A stretch of DNA of 48,151 bases from Roseburia sp. 1XD42-34 (GTDB lineage Bacteria; Bacillota; Bacilli; Bacillales; Amphibacillaceae), in assembly GCF_009917385.1 (NCBI RefSeq), contig NZ_QWLJ01000038.1:1-48151 (forward strand). The letters run 5' to 3'. Below, one piece after another: positions 10,096 to 18,262 of the stretch. The translations under genes were made by a program, and so were the position numbers. The notes under the pieces were generated by a model. It had not been told where the DNA came from, made no database searches, and saw nothing but the letters and a program-made list of their open reading frames with translations. Position 1 is the stretch's first letter, and every line of letters begins with the position of its first letter.

Positions 10096-10160
10096 AGACC
10101 CACACTTTTTATTGTATATTTCTAGGTAGAGTATATATAAAAAGTGTAGGTCTTTTTTTA
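10096..10160 (+). terminator. Leader terminator of glpFK, probable GlpP antitermination site
   Basis: A 16-base stem (10096-10111 with 10138-10153, one G-U type mismatch pair) carries the arms AGACCCACACTTTTTA and its near complement, then TTTTTTT. It lies about 30 bases after the predicted transcription start and 120 bases before glpF. In B. subtilis such leaders are read through when GlpP binds in the presence of glycerol-3-phosphate; control by GlpP here is inferred. Confidence 0.75.
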
Positions 10161-10282
10161 TGGGTGGAAAATTATAACAGTTTATTTTGTTCCATTTCCA
10201 TGAAAGGAGAAATGGTGGCTTTCATTCCAATAGATTACTTGGTTGCCCATAATTAATATAGTCTAGAACAAAGGGGTGTTAT

Positions 10283-11116
10283 ATGGTGGCTGAATCCGAA
10301 TTTTTAGCAGAATTAATTGGGACAATGATCTTGATTATTCTTGGTAGTGGAGTAGTTGGCGGTGTCACTTTAAAATCATCAAAGGCTGAAGGGTCTGGCT
10401 GGGTGGTTATTACGATTGCTTGGGGATTGGCAGTTGCATTTGGGGTTTATGCAGTTGGTAATTATTCTCCTGCACATATTAATCCAGCTGTAACGATAGG
10501 ATTTGCCTCTATTGGCGAGTTTCCGTGGGCTAAAGTACCAATGTATGTAACAGCACAAGTGATTGGGGCTATTATTGGTGCTGCTGTCGTTTTTGTAAAT
10601 TATTTACCGCATTGGCGAAAGACAAAAGATCAAACTACGAAACTGGGGGTATTTGCTACAGGACCAGCAATTCGTAGTCCGCTTGCGAACTTGCTTAGTG
10701 AAATTGTTGGCACGTTTGTTCTTGTATTAGGGCTTTTGTTTATTGGGGCAAATGAGTTTACAGAAGGTTTAAATCCAATTATTGTTGGGGTATTGATAAT
10801 AGCAATAGGTATGTCATTAGGTGGCGCAACAGGTTATGCTATTAATCCTGCCCGTGATCTAGGACCACGTATTGCCCATGCATTGCTTCCCATTCCAGGT
10901 AAAGGATCTTCGGATTGGGGGTATGCGTGGGTTCCAATCATAGGGCCAATTATAGGAGGGGTATATGGAGCATTCTTTTATGATGCGCTGTTTATTGGTG
11001 AATTTACAGTTGTTTTCTGGGCATTAAGTATACTTATAGCAATACTTATTATCGGGGCAGTTAGGATGGAGACGAAGGGAGAACGTTCTGCTAAAATAAA
11101 TAATCATAACGCATAG
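10283..11116 (+). CDS. glpF: Glycerol uptake facilitator (aquaglyceroporin)
   Basis: A 277-residue membrane channel of the MIP family that passes glycerol by facilitated diffusion. The start ATG 10283 has AAGGGGTG at 10270-10277. Both half-pore loops are visible: HINPAVTIG (first NPA box) and YAINPARDLGPR (second). The Asp after the second NPA is typical of glycerol-conducting members as opposed to water-only aquaporins. Six hydrophobic segments flank these loops. The gene is 10 bases ahead of glpK, behind the cre-controlled promoter and leader terminator. Confidence 0.95.
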   Translation: MVAESEFLAELIGTMILIILGSGVVGGVTLKSSKAEGSGWVVITIAWGLAVAFGVYAVGNYSPAHINPAVTIGFASIGEFPWAKVPMYVTAQVIGAIIGAAVVFVNYLPHWRKTKDQTTKLGVFATGPAIRSPLANLLSEIVGTFVLVLGLLFIGANEFTEGLNPIIVGVLIIAIGMSLGGATGYAINPARDLGPRIAHALLPIPGKGSSDWGYAWVPIIGPIIGGVYGAFFYDALFIGEFTVVFWALSILIAILIIGAVRMETKGERSAKINNHNA

Positions 11117-11126
11117 GGGGATAAAA

Positions 11127-12623
11127 ATGGAAAATAAATATATTTTATCAATTGATCAAGGTACAACAAGTTCTCGGGCTATTATTTTTAATCAACAAGG
11201 AGAAATTGTTGAGACAGCACAAAGGGAGTTTGAACAATTTTTTCCTCACCCAGGCTGGGTGGAGCATGATGCGAATGAAATATGGACATCTGTACTAGCA
11301 TGTATTGCAGATGTACTGCGAAGAGCAGACTTAGCTGCTAATCAAATTGCCGGAATTGGTATAACGAATCAGCGTGAAACTGCAGTCGTTTGGGATAAAA
11401 ATACCGGAAAACCAATTTATCGTGCTATTGTTTGGCAATCTCGTCAAACCGAAGACATTTGTAAGGAATTAAGAGAAGCTGGCTACAATGAAATTTTTAG
11501 AAAAAAGACAGGTTTGCTACTTGATCCTTATTTTTCTGGCACAAAAGTTAAATGGATTTTAGATAATGTAGAAGGCGCAAGAGAAAAAGCTGAGAAGGGA
11601 GACTTACTATTTGGAACGATTGATAGCTGGCTCGTTTATAAGTTTTCTGCTGGAACAACGCATATAACAGATTATACCAATGCGTCTCGTACACTCATGT
11701 TTAATATTTATGATTTGCAATGGGATGATGAACTACTAGACATACTAACTATTCCAAAAAGTATGTTGCCTGAAGTTAAACAATCTTCGGAGATTTATGC
11801 ACATACGATATCGTACCATTTCTTTGGAGAAGAAGTTCCAATTGCTGGAATTGCAGGTGATCAGCAAGCAGCTCTATTTGGTCAGGCTTGCTTTGAAAAA
11901 GGAATGATTAAAAACACTTATGGCACAGGTTGTTTTATGCTAATGCATACTGGCGATGAAGGTGTTACTTCAGAGCATGGTTTGTTAACGACGCTAGCGT
12001 GTGTAGTAGACGGAAAAATAGAATATGCGTTAGAAGGAAGTATTTTTGTTGCTGGTTCTGCCATTCAATGGCTTCGTGATGGTTTGAGGCTTATTGAAGA
12101 TTCGCCGGAAAGTGAGGTATTTGCAACAAATGTGGATAGCGCAGAAGGCGTATATATGGTTCCGGCTTTCGTAGGCTTAGGTACACCTTATTGGGATAGT
12201 GAGGCAAGAGGTGCAGTCTTCGGGCTAACTAGGGGCACGACGAAAAGCCATTTCATTCGTGCCACATTGGAATCTTTAGCATATCAAACGAAAGATGTTA
12301 TTAATGCGATGATAAATGATTCCCAATTAGAAATGAAAACGTTACGTGTGGATGGGGGTGCAGTTAAAAACGATTTTTTAATGCAATTTCAAAGTGATAT
12401 CCTTGGGAAAGTGCCTGTGGAACGTCCGGTTATTCAGGAAACTACCGCATTAGGTTCTGCGTATTTGGCAGGCTTGGCATTAGGATATTGGAAAGACAAA
12501 GAAGAAATTGCCCGACAGTGGGAGGTAGAAAAGACATTTAATGGAACCATGGATCACCAGGAGCGAGAAGCTTTATACGCCGGCTGGAAAAAAGCGGTAG
12601 AAGCAACAAGGGTATTTAAGTAA
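11127..12623 (+). CDS. glpK: Glycerol kinase
   Basis: A 498-residue FGGY-family kinase making sn-glycerol-3-phosphate from glycerol and ATP, trapping the glycerol entering through GlpF. It begins with the ATPase phosphate-1 motif SIDQGTTSSRA and has GIGITNQRET and the C-terminal LRVDGGAVKNDFLMQ. His231, in SYHFFGEE, matches the histidine that phospho-HPr phosphorylates in Gram-positive glycerol kinases, so activation by the PTS is likely. The start ATG 11127 is preceded by AGGGGG. Confidence 0.96.
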   Translation: MENKYILSIDQGTTSSRAIIFNQQGEIVETAQREFEQFFPHPGWVEHDANEIWTSVLACIADVLRRADLAANQIAGIGITNQRETAVVWDKNTGKPIYRAIVWQSRQTEDICKELREAGYNEIFRKKTGLLLDPYFSGTKVKWILDNVEGAREKAEKGDLLFGTIDSWLVYKFSAGTTHITDYTNASRTLMFNIYDLQWDDELLDILTIPKSMLPEVKQSSEIYAHTISYHFFGEEVPIAGIAGDQQAALFGQACFEKGMIKNTYGTGCFMLMHTGDEGVTSEHGLLTTLACVVDGKIEYALEGSIFVAGSAIQWLRDGLRLIEDSPESEVFATNVDSAEGVYMVPAFVGLGTPYWDSEARGAVFGLTRGTTKSHFIRATLESLAYQTKDVINAMINDSQLEMKTLRVDGGAVKNDFLMQFQSDILGKVPVERPVIQETTALGSAYLAGLALGYWKDKEEIARQWEVEKTFNGTMDHQEREALYAGWKKAVEATRVFK

Positions 12624-12639
12624 GAAAGAATGTATAAAA

Positions 12640-12684
12640 AAGGAGGTCGCGATTATCTTAAAGGTAAGCATGACCTTCTTTTTC
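12640..12684 (+). terminator. Terminator after glpFK
   Basis: An 11-base left arm (AAGGAGGTCGC, 12640-12650) pairs with GCATGACCTTCTT (12668-12680), followed by TTTC. It begins 16 bases after the glpK stop. Confidence 0.7.
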
Positions 12685-12717
12685 TCAGGTTCAAAGCTTT
12701 TGCAATTTCTATTTTTT

Positions 12718-12930
12718 AAGAGATAAGAGAGTATAAAAATTTTGGCATTGGGATAACGATATAACGGAATAGTCACGTCTGGCTTAAGCGCCCAGCAACT
12801 AGGCGACTGGAGCGAAATCGCCCTACGATAAGTCATCATCGCTTCGTGCCTCACCATGATTCCTAAAACTTTAGTTGCTTCGTTCCAGTTGCTACGTTGC
12901 TAACCGGGCGCCTGCGCCTTTGTTCCACTA
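12718..12930 (+). repeat. Dispersed intergenic repeat family A, copy 1
   Basis: About 210 bases, closely similar to 28636-28843 and more distantly to 21550-21750. All copies share AAGATAAG-type starts just after a T-run, CCCAGCAACTAGGC-like and CGATAAGTCATCAT blocks, and the right end TACGTTGCTAA...GGGCGC...GCGCCTTTGT. Its left GCGCCCAGCAA and right TTGCTAACCGGGCGC blocks are inverted, so a transcript could close into a long imperfect stem. No reading frame is conserved. Confidence 0.75.
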
Positions 12931-12991
12931 TAGGAAAGGATAAGATTTTTTTGGTTTATAGTATAAGAAAAACAAAGGCTTCCGCCATAAG

Positions 12992-13016
12992 ACTTGGCGA
13001 CAAGCCAAGTTTTTCT
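12992..13016 (+). terminator. Terminator-like hairpin after repeat A copy 1
   Basis: A 7-bp stem (ACTTGGC 12992-12998 with GCCAAGT 13004-13010) with a 5-base loop, followed by TTTTTCT. Confidence 0.5.
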
Positions 13017-13131
13017 AAGCTGTAACTTATTAATCCCATATGTAACTGGGTAAGACCTCCTTCACTTCCATGCTATGAGGTGAAGAGGAGGAGGATAAGT
13101 AGAGAATTTAATTGCAAACGAATATCCTGCT

Positions 13132-13215
13132 TGAGAGTCCCAGTCATATCCATTTGATATTAACCATTAATGGGACGAAGCTCCCTGTTCATTAAGGATG
13201 GACTGTATGCTGGAC
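13132..13215 (+). repeat. Possible diverged copy of dispersed repeat family B
   Basis: GTCATATCCA...ATTAACCATTAATGGGACGAAG resembles the right half of the family B copies at 15376 and 28013 (TCATA...GGTACTA...ATGAAGG). It can form a hairpin with TTAATG/CATTAA and GGGA/TCCC arms. Similarity was judged by eye and is weak. Confidence 0.3.
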
Positions 13216-13300
13216 ACATGATTGTTGGAAATGAAGAGGGTCATATGCCTTCTATGTGAAGTAAGATTCTACTACAATAGAGTTGAGGAGGAATGAAGCA

Positions 13301-14296
13301 ATGAAAAAAATCATTAACGATCCAAATGAAGTTGTTCAAGATATGGTGCACGGATTAGTTACTGCGTATCCAACCAAATTAAAAGTAGTTCCGGATACAC
13401 TTGTAATTGCTCGTGAAGATGCTCCTGTTCAAGGTAAAGTAGGGCTAGTCAGTGGGGGAGGAAGCGGACATGAGCCAGCCCATGCTGGATACATTGGCAA
13501 AGGTATGTTAGATTGTGCGGTTGCTGGTGAAGTTTTTACTTCTCCAACACCTGATCAAGTGTTAGAAGGAATAAAAGCAGCAGATGGGGGAGAGGGCGTC
13601 TTCCTCGTAATTAAAAACTATACTGGTGATGTGCTAAATTTTGAAATGGCTGCCGAACTTGCTGAAGCAGAAGGCATTCAAGTGGAAAAAGTTATTGTTA
13701 ACGATGATGTTGCCGTAGAAGATAGCTCGTTTACTACTGGTAGAAGAGGAATTGCTGGTACTGTACTGGTTCATAAAATAGCAGGTGCGATGGCAGAAAA
13801 TGGAGCCTCGTTGCAAGAAGTGAAGCGGGTAGCTGAAAAAGTGATTGCTAACATTCGCTCGATGGGAATGGCTTTAACCTCTGGAACGGTGCCGGCTGCT
13901 GGAAAGCCAAGCTTTCAATTAGAAGAAAACGAAATGGAAATCGGCATCGGGATTCATGGGGAGCCAGGAATTGAACGTAAACCAATTGCTTCTGCGGATG
14001 ATATTGCTGCGGAATTAGTGGAGCGAATTATGAATGATATGGAAATACCAAAAGAAAGTGAAGTAGCAGTAATGATAAACGGTTTAGGTGCTACTCCTGA
14101 AATGGAGCTATTTATTGTAAATAAAAAGGTACAAAGCATTTTAAAAGATAGAGGAATTTACGTATTTCAAACGTTTGTAGGAGAATATATGACATCTTTA
14201 GAGATGGCCGGTTGCTCTGTAACATTGTTAAAACTTGACGATGAATTAAAATCATTACTTGCTGCTCCATCCGAAGCACCTGCATTTCGAATTTAG
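13301..14296 (+). CDS. dhaK: Dihydroxyacetone kinase subunit DhaK (PTS-dependent)
   Basis: A 331-residue substrate-binding subunit of the PEP-dependent dihydroxyacetone kinase. The start is ATG 13301, with GAGGAGG at 13285-13291; the TTG at 13283 overlaps that ribosome site and is rejected. The family block SGGGSGHEPAHAGYIGKGML is near residues 52-71. His219, in GIGIHGEPG, is the residue that forms the covalent hemiaminal with dihydroxyacetone. DhaL then phosphorylates the bound sugar to dihydroxyacetone phosphate. First gene of dhaKLM, with dhaL starting 13 bases later. Confidence 0.95.
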   Translation: MKKIINDPNEVVQDMVHGLVTAYPTKLKVVPDTLVIAREDAPVQGKVGLVSGGGSGHEPAHAGYIGKGMLDCAVAGEVFTSPTPDQVLEGIKAADGGEGVFLVIKNYTGDVLNFEMAAELAEAEGIQVEKVIVNDDVAVEDSSFTTGRRGIAGTVLVHKIAGAMAENGASLQEVKRVAEKVIANIRSMGMALTSGTVPAAGKPSFQLEENEMEIGIGIHGEPGIERKPIASADDIAAELVERIMNDMEIPKESEVAVMINGLGATPEMELFIVNKKVQSILKDRGIYVFQTFVGEYMTSLEMAGCSVTLLKLDDELKSLLAAPSEAPAFRI

Positions 14297-14309
14297 GAGG
14301 AATTGAAAC

Positions 14310-14936
14310 ATGCAATTAGATGTGAACAAAACGATTCAATGGATGCAACTAACGAATGAGAAGATGCAAGCAAACAAAGATTATTTAACGACTTTGGATC
14401 AACCAATTGGGGATGGCGATCATGGAATTAATATGGCTAGAGGTTTCCAAGAAGTCGCTTCCAAATTAAATGAAGGCACGTATACGAACATATCTGATGT
14501 ATTAAAAGATGTAGCAATGACTTTAATGTCTAAAGTTGGCGGAGCATCAGGACCTTTATTTGGAACTGCCTTTCTCAAATTATCCACCAAGTTAAAAGGT
14601 GAAGAGGCTGTAAAACAAGATATATTTGGAACAGCATTAACTGAAGCGGTAAGTGGTTTAAAGCAGCGTGGAAAAGCAGAAGAGGGCGAAAAGACAATGG
14701 TAGATATGTGGGCCCCAATTGCGCAATTTTTTTTAGGAGATTCCAATGTAACAGCTGATGGGTTACTCTCTAAGGCTGAATCAGCTTTAGCAAACATTAA
14801 AGAAATGACTGCAACCAAAGGACGAGCCGCCTATTTTAAAGACAAAACAGTCGGACACCAAGACCCAGGTGCGGCATCTACTTATCTTATTTTTGAAGCT
14901 TTAGCAGAAGTATGGAAAGGAGACAGCGAAAGATGA
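14310..14936 (+). CDS. dhaL: Dihydroxyacetone kinase subunit DhaL (ADP-binding phosphotransfer subunit)
   Basis: A 208-residue subunit that keeps a tightly bound ADP as phosphate carrier between DhaM and DhaK. Its metal/nucleotide site is visible as LDQPIGDGDHGINMARGF near residues 30-47, the aspartate cluster that coordinates magnesium. The downstream glycine-rich block SKVGGASGPLFGTAFL also binds nucleotide. The start ATG 14310 has AGGAGG at 14295-14300. Its stop overlaps the start of dhaM in ATGA, so the two are translationally coupled. Confidence 0.95.
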   Translation: MQLDVNKTIQWMQLTNEKMQANKDYLTTLDQPIGDGDHGINMARGFQEVASKLNEGTYTNISDVLKDVAMTLMSKVGGASGPLFGTAFLKLSTKLKGEEAVKQDIFGTALTEAVSGLKQRGKAEEGEKTMVDMWAPIAQFFLGDSNVTADGLLSKAESALANIKEMTATKGRAAYFKDKTVGHQDPGAASTYLIFEALAEVWKGDSER

Positions 14937-15313
14937 GCTACGTGGGTATTGTATTAATTTCTCATAGCCATAAAATCGCAGAGGGAACAAAAGAATTAAT
15001 TCAGCAGGTAATGAAGAATGTCCCCATTGTAGCTGCTGGAGGAACAGAGGAGAACGAGATTGGCACAAGCATAGAAAAAATTAATGCAGCGTTGGAGCAA
15101 GCGAATAAGGGAAAGGGTGTACTCTTATTTTATGATCTTGGTAGTGCAAAAATGAATGCAGAAATGGCGATCGAAATGGCTGATCGTGAAGATGCAAAAC
15201 TAGTCGAAGCACCCATTGTAGAAGGGTCATATGTTGCCGCAGTGGAGTCGGGTATGGGGAAAAACATAAACGATGTCTATGAAGCTGTACGTAGTTCCTT
15301 CCCTGAAAAATAA
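14933..15313 (+). CDS. dhaM: Dihydroxyacetone kinase phosphotransfer subunit DhaM (EIIA-Man-like, single domain)
   Basis: A 126-residue protein with only the mannose-type EIIA domain, as usual in Firmicutes, not the EIIA-HPr-EI fusion of E. coli. His11 in VLISHSHKIAEG is the expected phosphohistidine accepting phosphate from HPr and passing it to DhaL-ADP. The start ATG 14933 overlaps the dhaL stop by 4 bases and follows AAAGGAGA; the upstream in-frame ATG at 14912 is inside dhaL without need. It couples dihydroxyacetone use to the PTS, whose EI and HPr lie elsewhere. Confidence 0.93.
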   Translation: MSYVGIVLISHSHKIAEGTKELIQQVMKNVPIVAAGGTEENEIGTSIEKINAALEQANKGKGVLLFYDLGSAKMNAEMAIEMADREDAKLVEAPIVEGSYVAAVESGMGKNINDVYEAVRSSFPEK

Positions 15314-15330
15314 GTTCCAAAAACGCAAGC

Positions 15331-15364
15331 AGCCCTCTTAGGTAGTGTAAGGGGGCTTTCGTTT
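15331..15364 (+). terminator. Terminator after dhaKLM
   Basis: A 10-bp stem (AGCCCTCTTA 15331-15340 with TAAGGGGGCT 15348-15357) with one G-U pair, followed by TTCGTTT. Confidence 0.75.
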
Positions 15365-15375
15365 ACCCGTTATAA

Positions 15376-15540
15376 ATGTAAGACCCTGGCTTAAGGAGCA
15401 GGATAATCTGTACTGCAACAATCTAAGTAGGGATAATAGCACCTAAATTCTGGATTCTTTCAAGGGGCTTTAGATCATATCCTTAGCGGTACTAACGATC
15501 AACGTAGAAGAAAATAATATTCACTGGCGAAGTTTCACTT
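15376..15540 (+). repeat. Dispersed intergenic repeat family B, copy with clear match to 28013-28185
   Basis: Shares with the later copy a TGTAAG...GGCTT start, the exact 15-base block ATCTGTACTGCAACA, then TCTAAGT, GATAA and TTAG-TCATA...GGTACTA blocks in the same order. It fills the space between dhaM and the dehydratase and contains no reading frame. Confidence 0.6.
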
Positions 15541-15562
15541 TAACAAGCATGGGGGAGATGCA

Positions 15563-16510
15563 ATGATTTCTTTATCTGATGTGAGGGTGGCAAGAGAGAA
15601 TGTTTTTCAAGTGGTAAAGGCGACTCCAATTCTTCAATCTGCACAATTATCCAACAGATGCGGTAATCGCGTTTTTTTGAAAGCGGAGCATCTTCAAAAG
15701 ACAGGGGCTTTTAAAATTCGTGGGGCAGCAAATAAAGTAAAACAGGTTGTGGGAAAGGGCGCTACCTTTGTAACGGCAGCTTCCTCCGGTAATCATGGGC
15801 AAGCAGTTGCCTACATTGCCAAGAAACTAGGCATACGTGCAACGATTGTCGTACCGGATGATGTCATTCAAAATAAGCTTGCTGCAATCCAAGCGTATCA
15901 TGGTGGTATCGAAAAGTGTGGTCGAACCCCTTCTGAACGGTTACGACGTGCCGAACAATTAGCTTCCGAAGGAGGTGGGGCTGTGATACCACCTTATGAT
16001 GATCCACTTATTATAGCGGGACAAGGAACCATCGGTCTGGAACTACTGGACCAGTTGGACGAAATTGATATCGTTGTTGTGCCAATTGGCGGTGGGGGAT
16101 TAATTTCTGGTATCTTAACTGCGATAAAAGAAATAAAACCATCCGTCAAGGTAATTGGGGTTGAGCCTGAAACAGCTAATGATACATGTATTTCATTGCA
16201 AAACGGAGCCATCACGAGTATTTCCCAAACAGCGACTGTTGCTGATGGCTTAAGAGCAACTCAACCCGGTAACTTGAAGTTACCAATTGTGCAACACTAT
16301 GTAGACGATATTGTTCTAGTAAGCGAGGAACAAATAAAGGATGCAGTAAGATTTGTGTTAGAAAGAATGAAACAATTAATTGAGCCTTCCAGTGCAGTTA
16401 CAGTAGCTGCGGCAATCTACGATAAAATCGGTGCTTGCGAAAAAAATATCGTATGCGTCATTTCAGGAGGTAATGTAGATCTTTCACAGCTTGCTAAGAT
16501 GATGGTGTAG
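15563..16510 (+). CDS. tdcB: Threonine/serine dehydratase, catabolic (TdcB-like)
   Basis: A 315-residue fold-type II PLP enzyme that deaminates threonine to 2-oxobutyrate, and usually serine to pyruvate. The PLP lysine is Lys51 in KTGAFKIRGA. The phosphate and substrate loops are SSGNHGQ (about 75-81) and the glycine-rich GGGGLISG (about 176-183). It lacks the C-terminal ACT-like regulatory domain of biosynthetic IlvA, so it is not isoleucine feedback-regulated in that way. The start ATG 15563 has GGGGGAGA at 15551-15558. Single-gene unit with a strong terminator. Confidence 0.88.
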   Translation: MISLSDVRVARENVFQVVKATPILQSAQLSNRCGNRVFLKAEHLQKTGAFKIRGAANKVKQVVGKGATFVTAASSGNHGQAVAYIAKKLGIRATIVVPDDVIQNKLAAIQAYHGGIEKCGRTPSERLRRAEQLASEGGGAVIPPYDDPLIIAGQGTIGLELLDQLDEIDIVVVPIGGGGLISGILTAIKEIKPSVKVIGVEPETANDTCISLQNGAITSISQTATVADGLRATQPGNLKLPIVQHYVDDIVLVSEEQIKDAVRFVLERMKQLIEPSSAVTVAAAIYDKIGACEKNIVCVISGGNVDLSQLAKMMV

Positions 16511-16531
16511 CACATTACGAGAAAAAGTCGC

Positions 16532-16582
16532 TGAAAAGAACTCGTATCACCTGTGAAATTGATACGAGTTCTTTTCAATTTT
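16532..16582. terminator. Strong bidirectional terminator between tdcB and cstA
   Basis: A perfect 17-bp stem (16532-16548 with 16559-16575) with a 10-base loop, followed by AATTTTT on the plus strand. On the minus strand TTTTC and a later TTTTTC follow the same stem, so it can also serve the convergent cstA gene. Confidence 0.85.
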
Positions 16583-16728
16583 TATATGGATTTATTTCCT
16601 AAAATAGCCATATATGGCTTGAAGTTAGGTCGTACAAATAACGATTGTTATCAATATTTTTGTTCTGCTATCAAACTACGCACAATTTATTTTTTGGTTT
16701 TTGTACCTTTATTTCATTCCATTCCCTG

Positions 16729-18183
16729 TTAAGCCACTTTAGAGGTAGAGACTGAAATGGTTTCTTCAATCTCCATGTTATTTTTCACATTTTGCCGTGC
16801 ATATTTGTAGAACAAGGCAATAATACCAATTGTTATCACTGCGCTTAGTATATAAGTAATGTTCATTGGTATTCTAAATCCAATTGGCGCATTAAGAATA
16901 TATGCTGTCGTAACATAGGTCATAAAAATACCTGGTACCATGGCCACCCAATAATTCTTTTTTGCAATAAATAAGTACATCGATGCTACCCATAATGCGA
17001 TAACTGCTAGAGATTGATTGGCCCAGGAGAAATACCTCCAAAGCAAAGTGAAATCCATATTAGTTAGAATAACAGAGATAGCGAATAATGGTAAAGCGAT
17101 GATCAATCGTTTAGTAATTTTCTTTTGCGATACATGAAAGTAATCAGCTATAATCATGCGTGCACTGCGAAATGCTGTGTCCCCAGATGAAAGCGGGAGA
17201 AAAATGATGGATAATACAAGGACAGATCCTAAGATGGAACCGAGCATCATTGTACCTACTTCACTTACAATACCCCCTGTCCCGATGGTATTAATTAATT
17301 CATTTAGCGTAACTGTCTCGCCAAATAAGCTCATTGCTGCAGCAGCCCATACCATAGCAATAATACCTTCTACAATCATCATGCCATAAAAAACACTTCT
17401 TGCTTCTTTTTCATTTTTCGTTGTTCGGGCAATAATTGGCGATTGTGTTGCATGAAAGCCAGATAAAGCACCACAGGATATAACTAAAAATAATAATGGA
17501 AAGATAGGCGTTTTTTCCGGATGCAAATTGGTTAATGATACTTCTGGAATAGGTGCTTGGTTGATAATAAGGCTAATTCCTAACGCTAATGTTCCAACAA
17601 GCAAAAACGCACCAAATATAGGAAATAGCTTACCTATCAGTTTGTCTATTGGTAACATAGTAGACAGAATATAGTAACCAAATATGATAACTACAAGTGC
17701 AGTGAGTGCAATAGTTTCATTTACTAAATCAAAAATTAGACCAGCGGAAGAGCTGACAAAAACGGTTCCTACCAATAATAAAAGAAGTACAGAAAATATG
17801 TTCACTATGTGTTTCATGTATTTGCCTAAAAATTTACCGGCTAGCTGCGGAAGATGTGCTCCTCCATTACGAATCGAGATCATCCCTGTTAAGTAGTCGT
17901 GAACAGCACCTGCAAATATACATCCTAAGACGATCCAGAGAAAAGCTACAGGACCATATAATGCTCCCATAATTGGTCCGAAAATTGGCCCCACCCCTGC
18001 GATACTAATCAACTCAATCATGGCATTTTTATTCCTTTTGAGTGGCAGGTAATCGACGCCATCCTGCTTCGTAATAGCTGGTGTCGGGCGATCTGGTCGT
18101 ACTCCGAAAACCTTTTCAATAAACTTCCCATATGTGAAATAACCTACAATTAATAGTATAATTCCTCCTAGAAATGTAAACAT
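16729..18183 (-). CDS. cstA: CstA-family transporter (short form), probable pyruvate or peptide transporter
   Basis: A 484-residue polytopic membrane protein of the carbon-starvation (CstA/BtsT) family; short compared with the roughly 600-700 residues of E. coli CstA and BtsT. The family blocks KNKNAMIELISIAGVGPIFG-type near the start, then GAVHDYLTGMISIRNGG and SGFHATQSPIIARTT, are present. The start is ATG 18181-18183 with GGGAGG upstream. A LytS/LytT-type pair lies upstream in the same direction, and three LytTR-like direct repeats precede the gene. In E. coli the BtsS/BtsR pair senses pyruvate and induces the CstA-family pyruvate transporter BtsT, so pyruvate uptake is the best inferred role. 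Confidence 0.88.
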   Translation of the reverse strand: MFTFLGGIILLIVGYFTYGKFIEKVFGVRPDRPTPAITKQDGVDYLPLKRNKNAMIELISIAGVGPIFGPIMGALYGPVAFLWIVLGCIFAGAVHDYLTGMISIRNGGAHLPQLAGKFLGKYMKHIVNIFSVLLLLLVGTVFVSSSAGLIFDLVNETIALTALVVIIFGYYILSTMLPIDKLIGKLFPIFGAFLLVGTLALGISLIINQAPIPEVSLTNLHPEKTPIFPLLFLVISCGALSGFHATQSPIIARTTKNEKEARSVFYGMMIVEGIIAMVWAAAAMSLFGETVTLNELINTIGTGGIVSEVGTMMLGSILGSVLVLSIIFLPLSSGDTAFRSARMIIADYFHVSQKKITKRLIIALPLFAISVILTNMDFTLLWRYFSWANQSLAVIALWVASMYLFIAKKNYWVAMVPGIFMTYVTTAYILNAPIGFRIPMNITYILSAVITIGIIALFYKYARQNVKNNMEIEETISVSTSKVA

Positions 18184-18232
18184 TCCAAGTCCTCCCTTTT
18201 GTGGTGAATTCGTTTACATTAATAATGTAATA

Positions 18233-18246
18233 TGAAAACGCTTGAA
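18233..18246 (-). promoter_or_regulatory. Near-consensus cre box upstream of cstA
   Basis: On the minus strand TTCAAGCGTTTTCA differs from TGWNANCGNTNWCA at two positions, both in the left half. It lies between the LytTR-like repeats and the start of cstA, about 50 bases from the ATG. CcpA binding is plausible, not shown. Confidence 0.35.
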
Positions 18247-18262
18247 TAAGGGTTTTTTTTGA

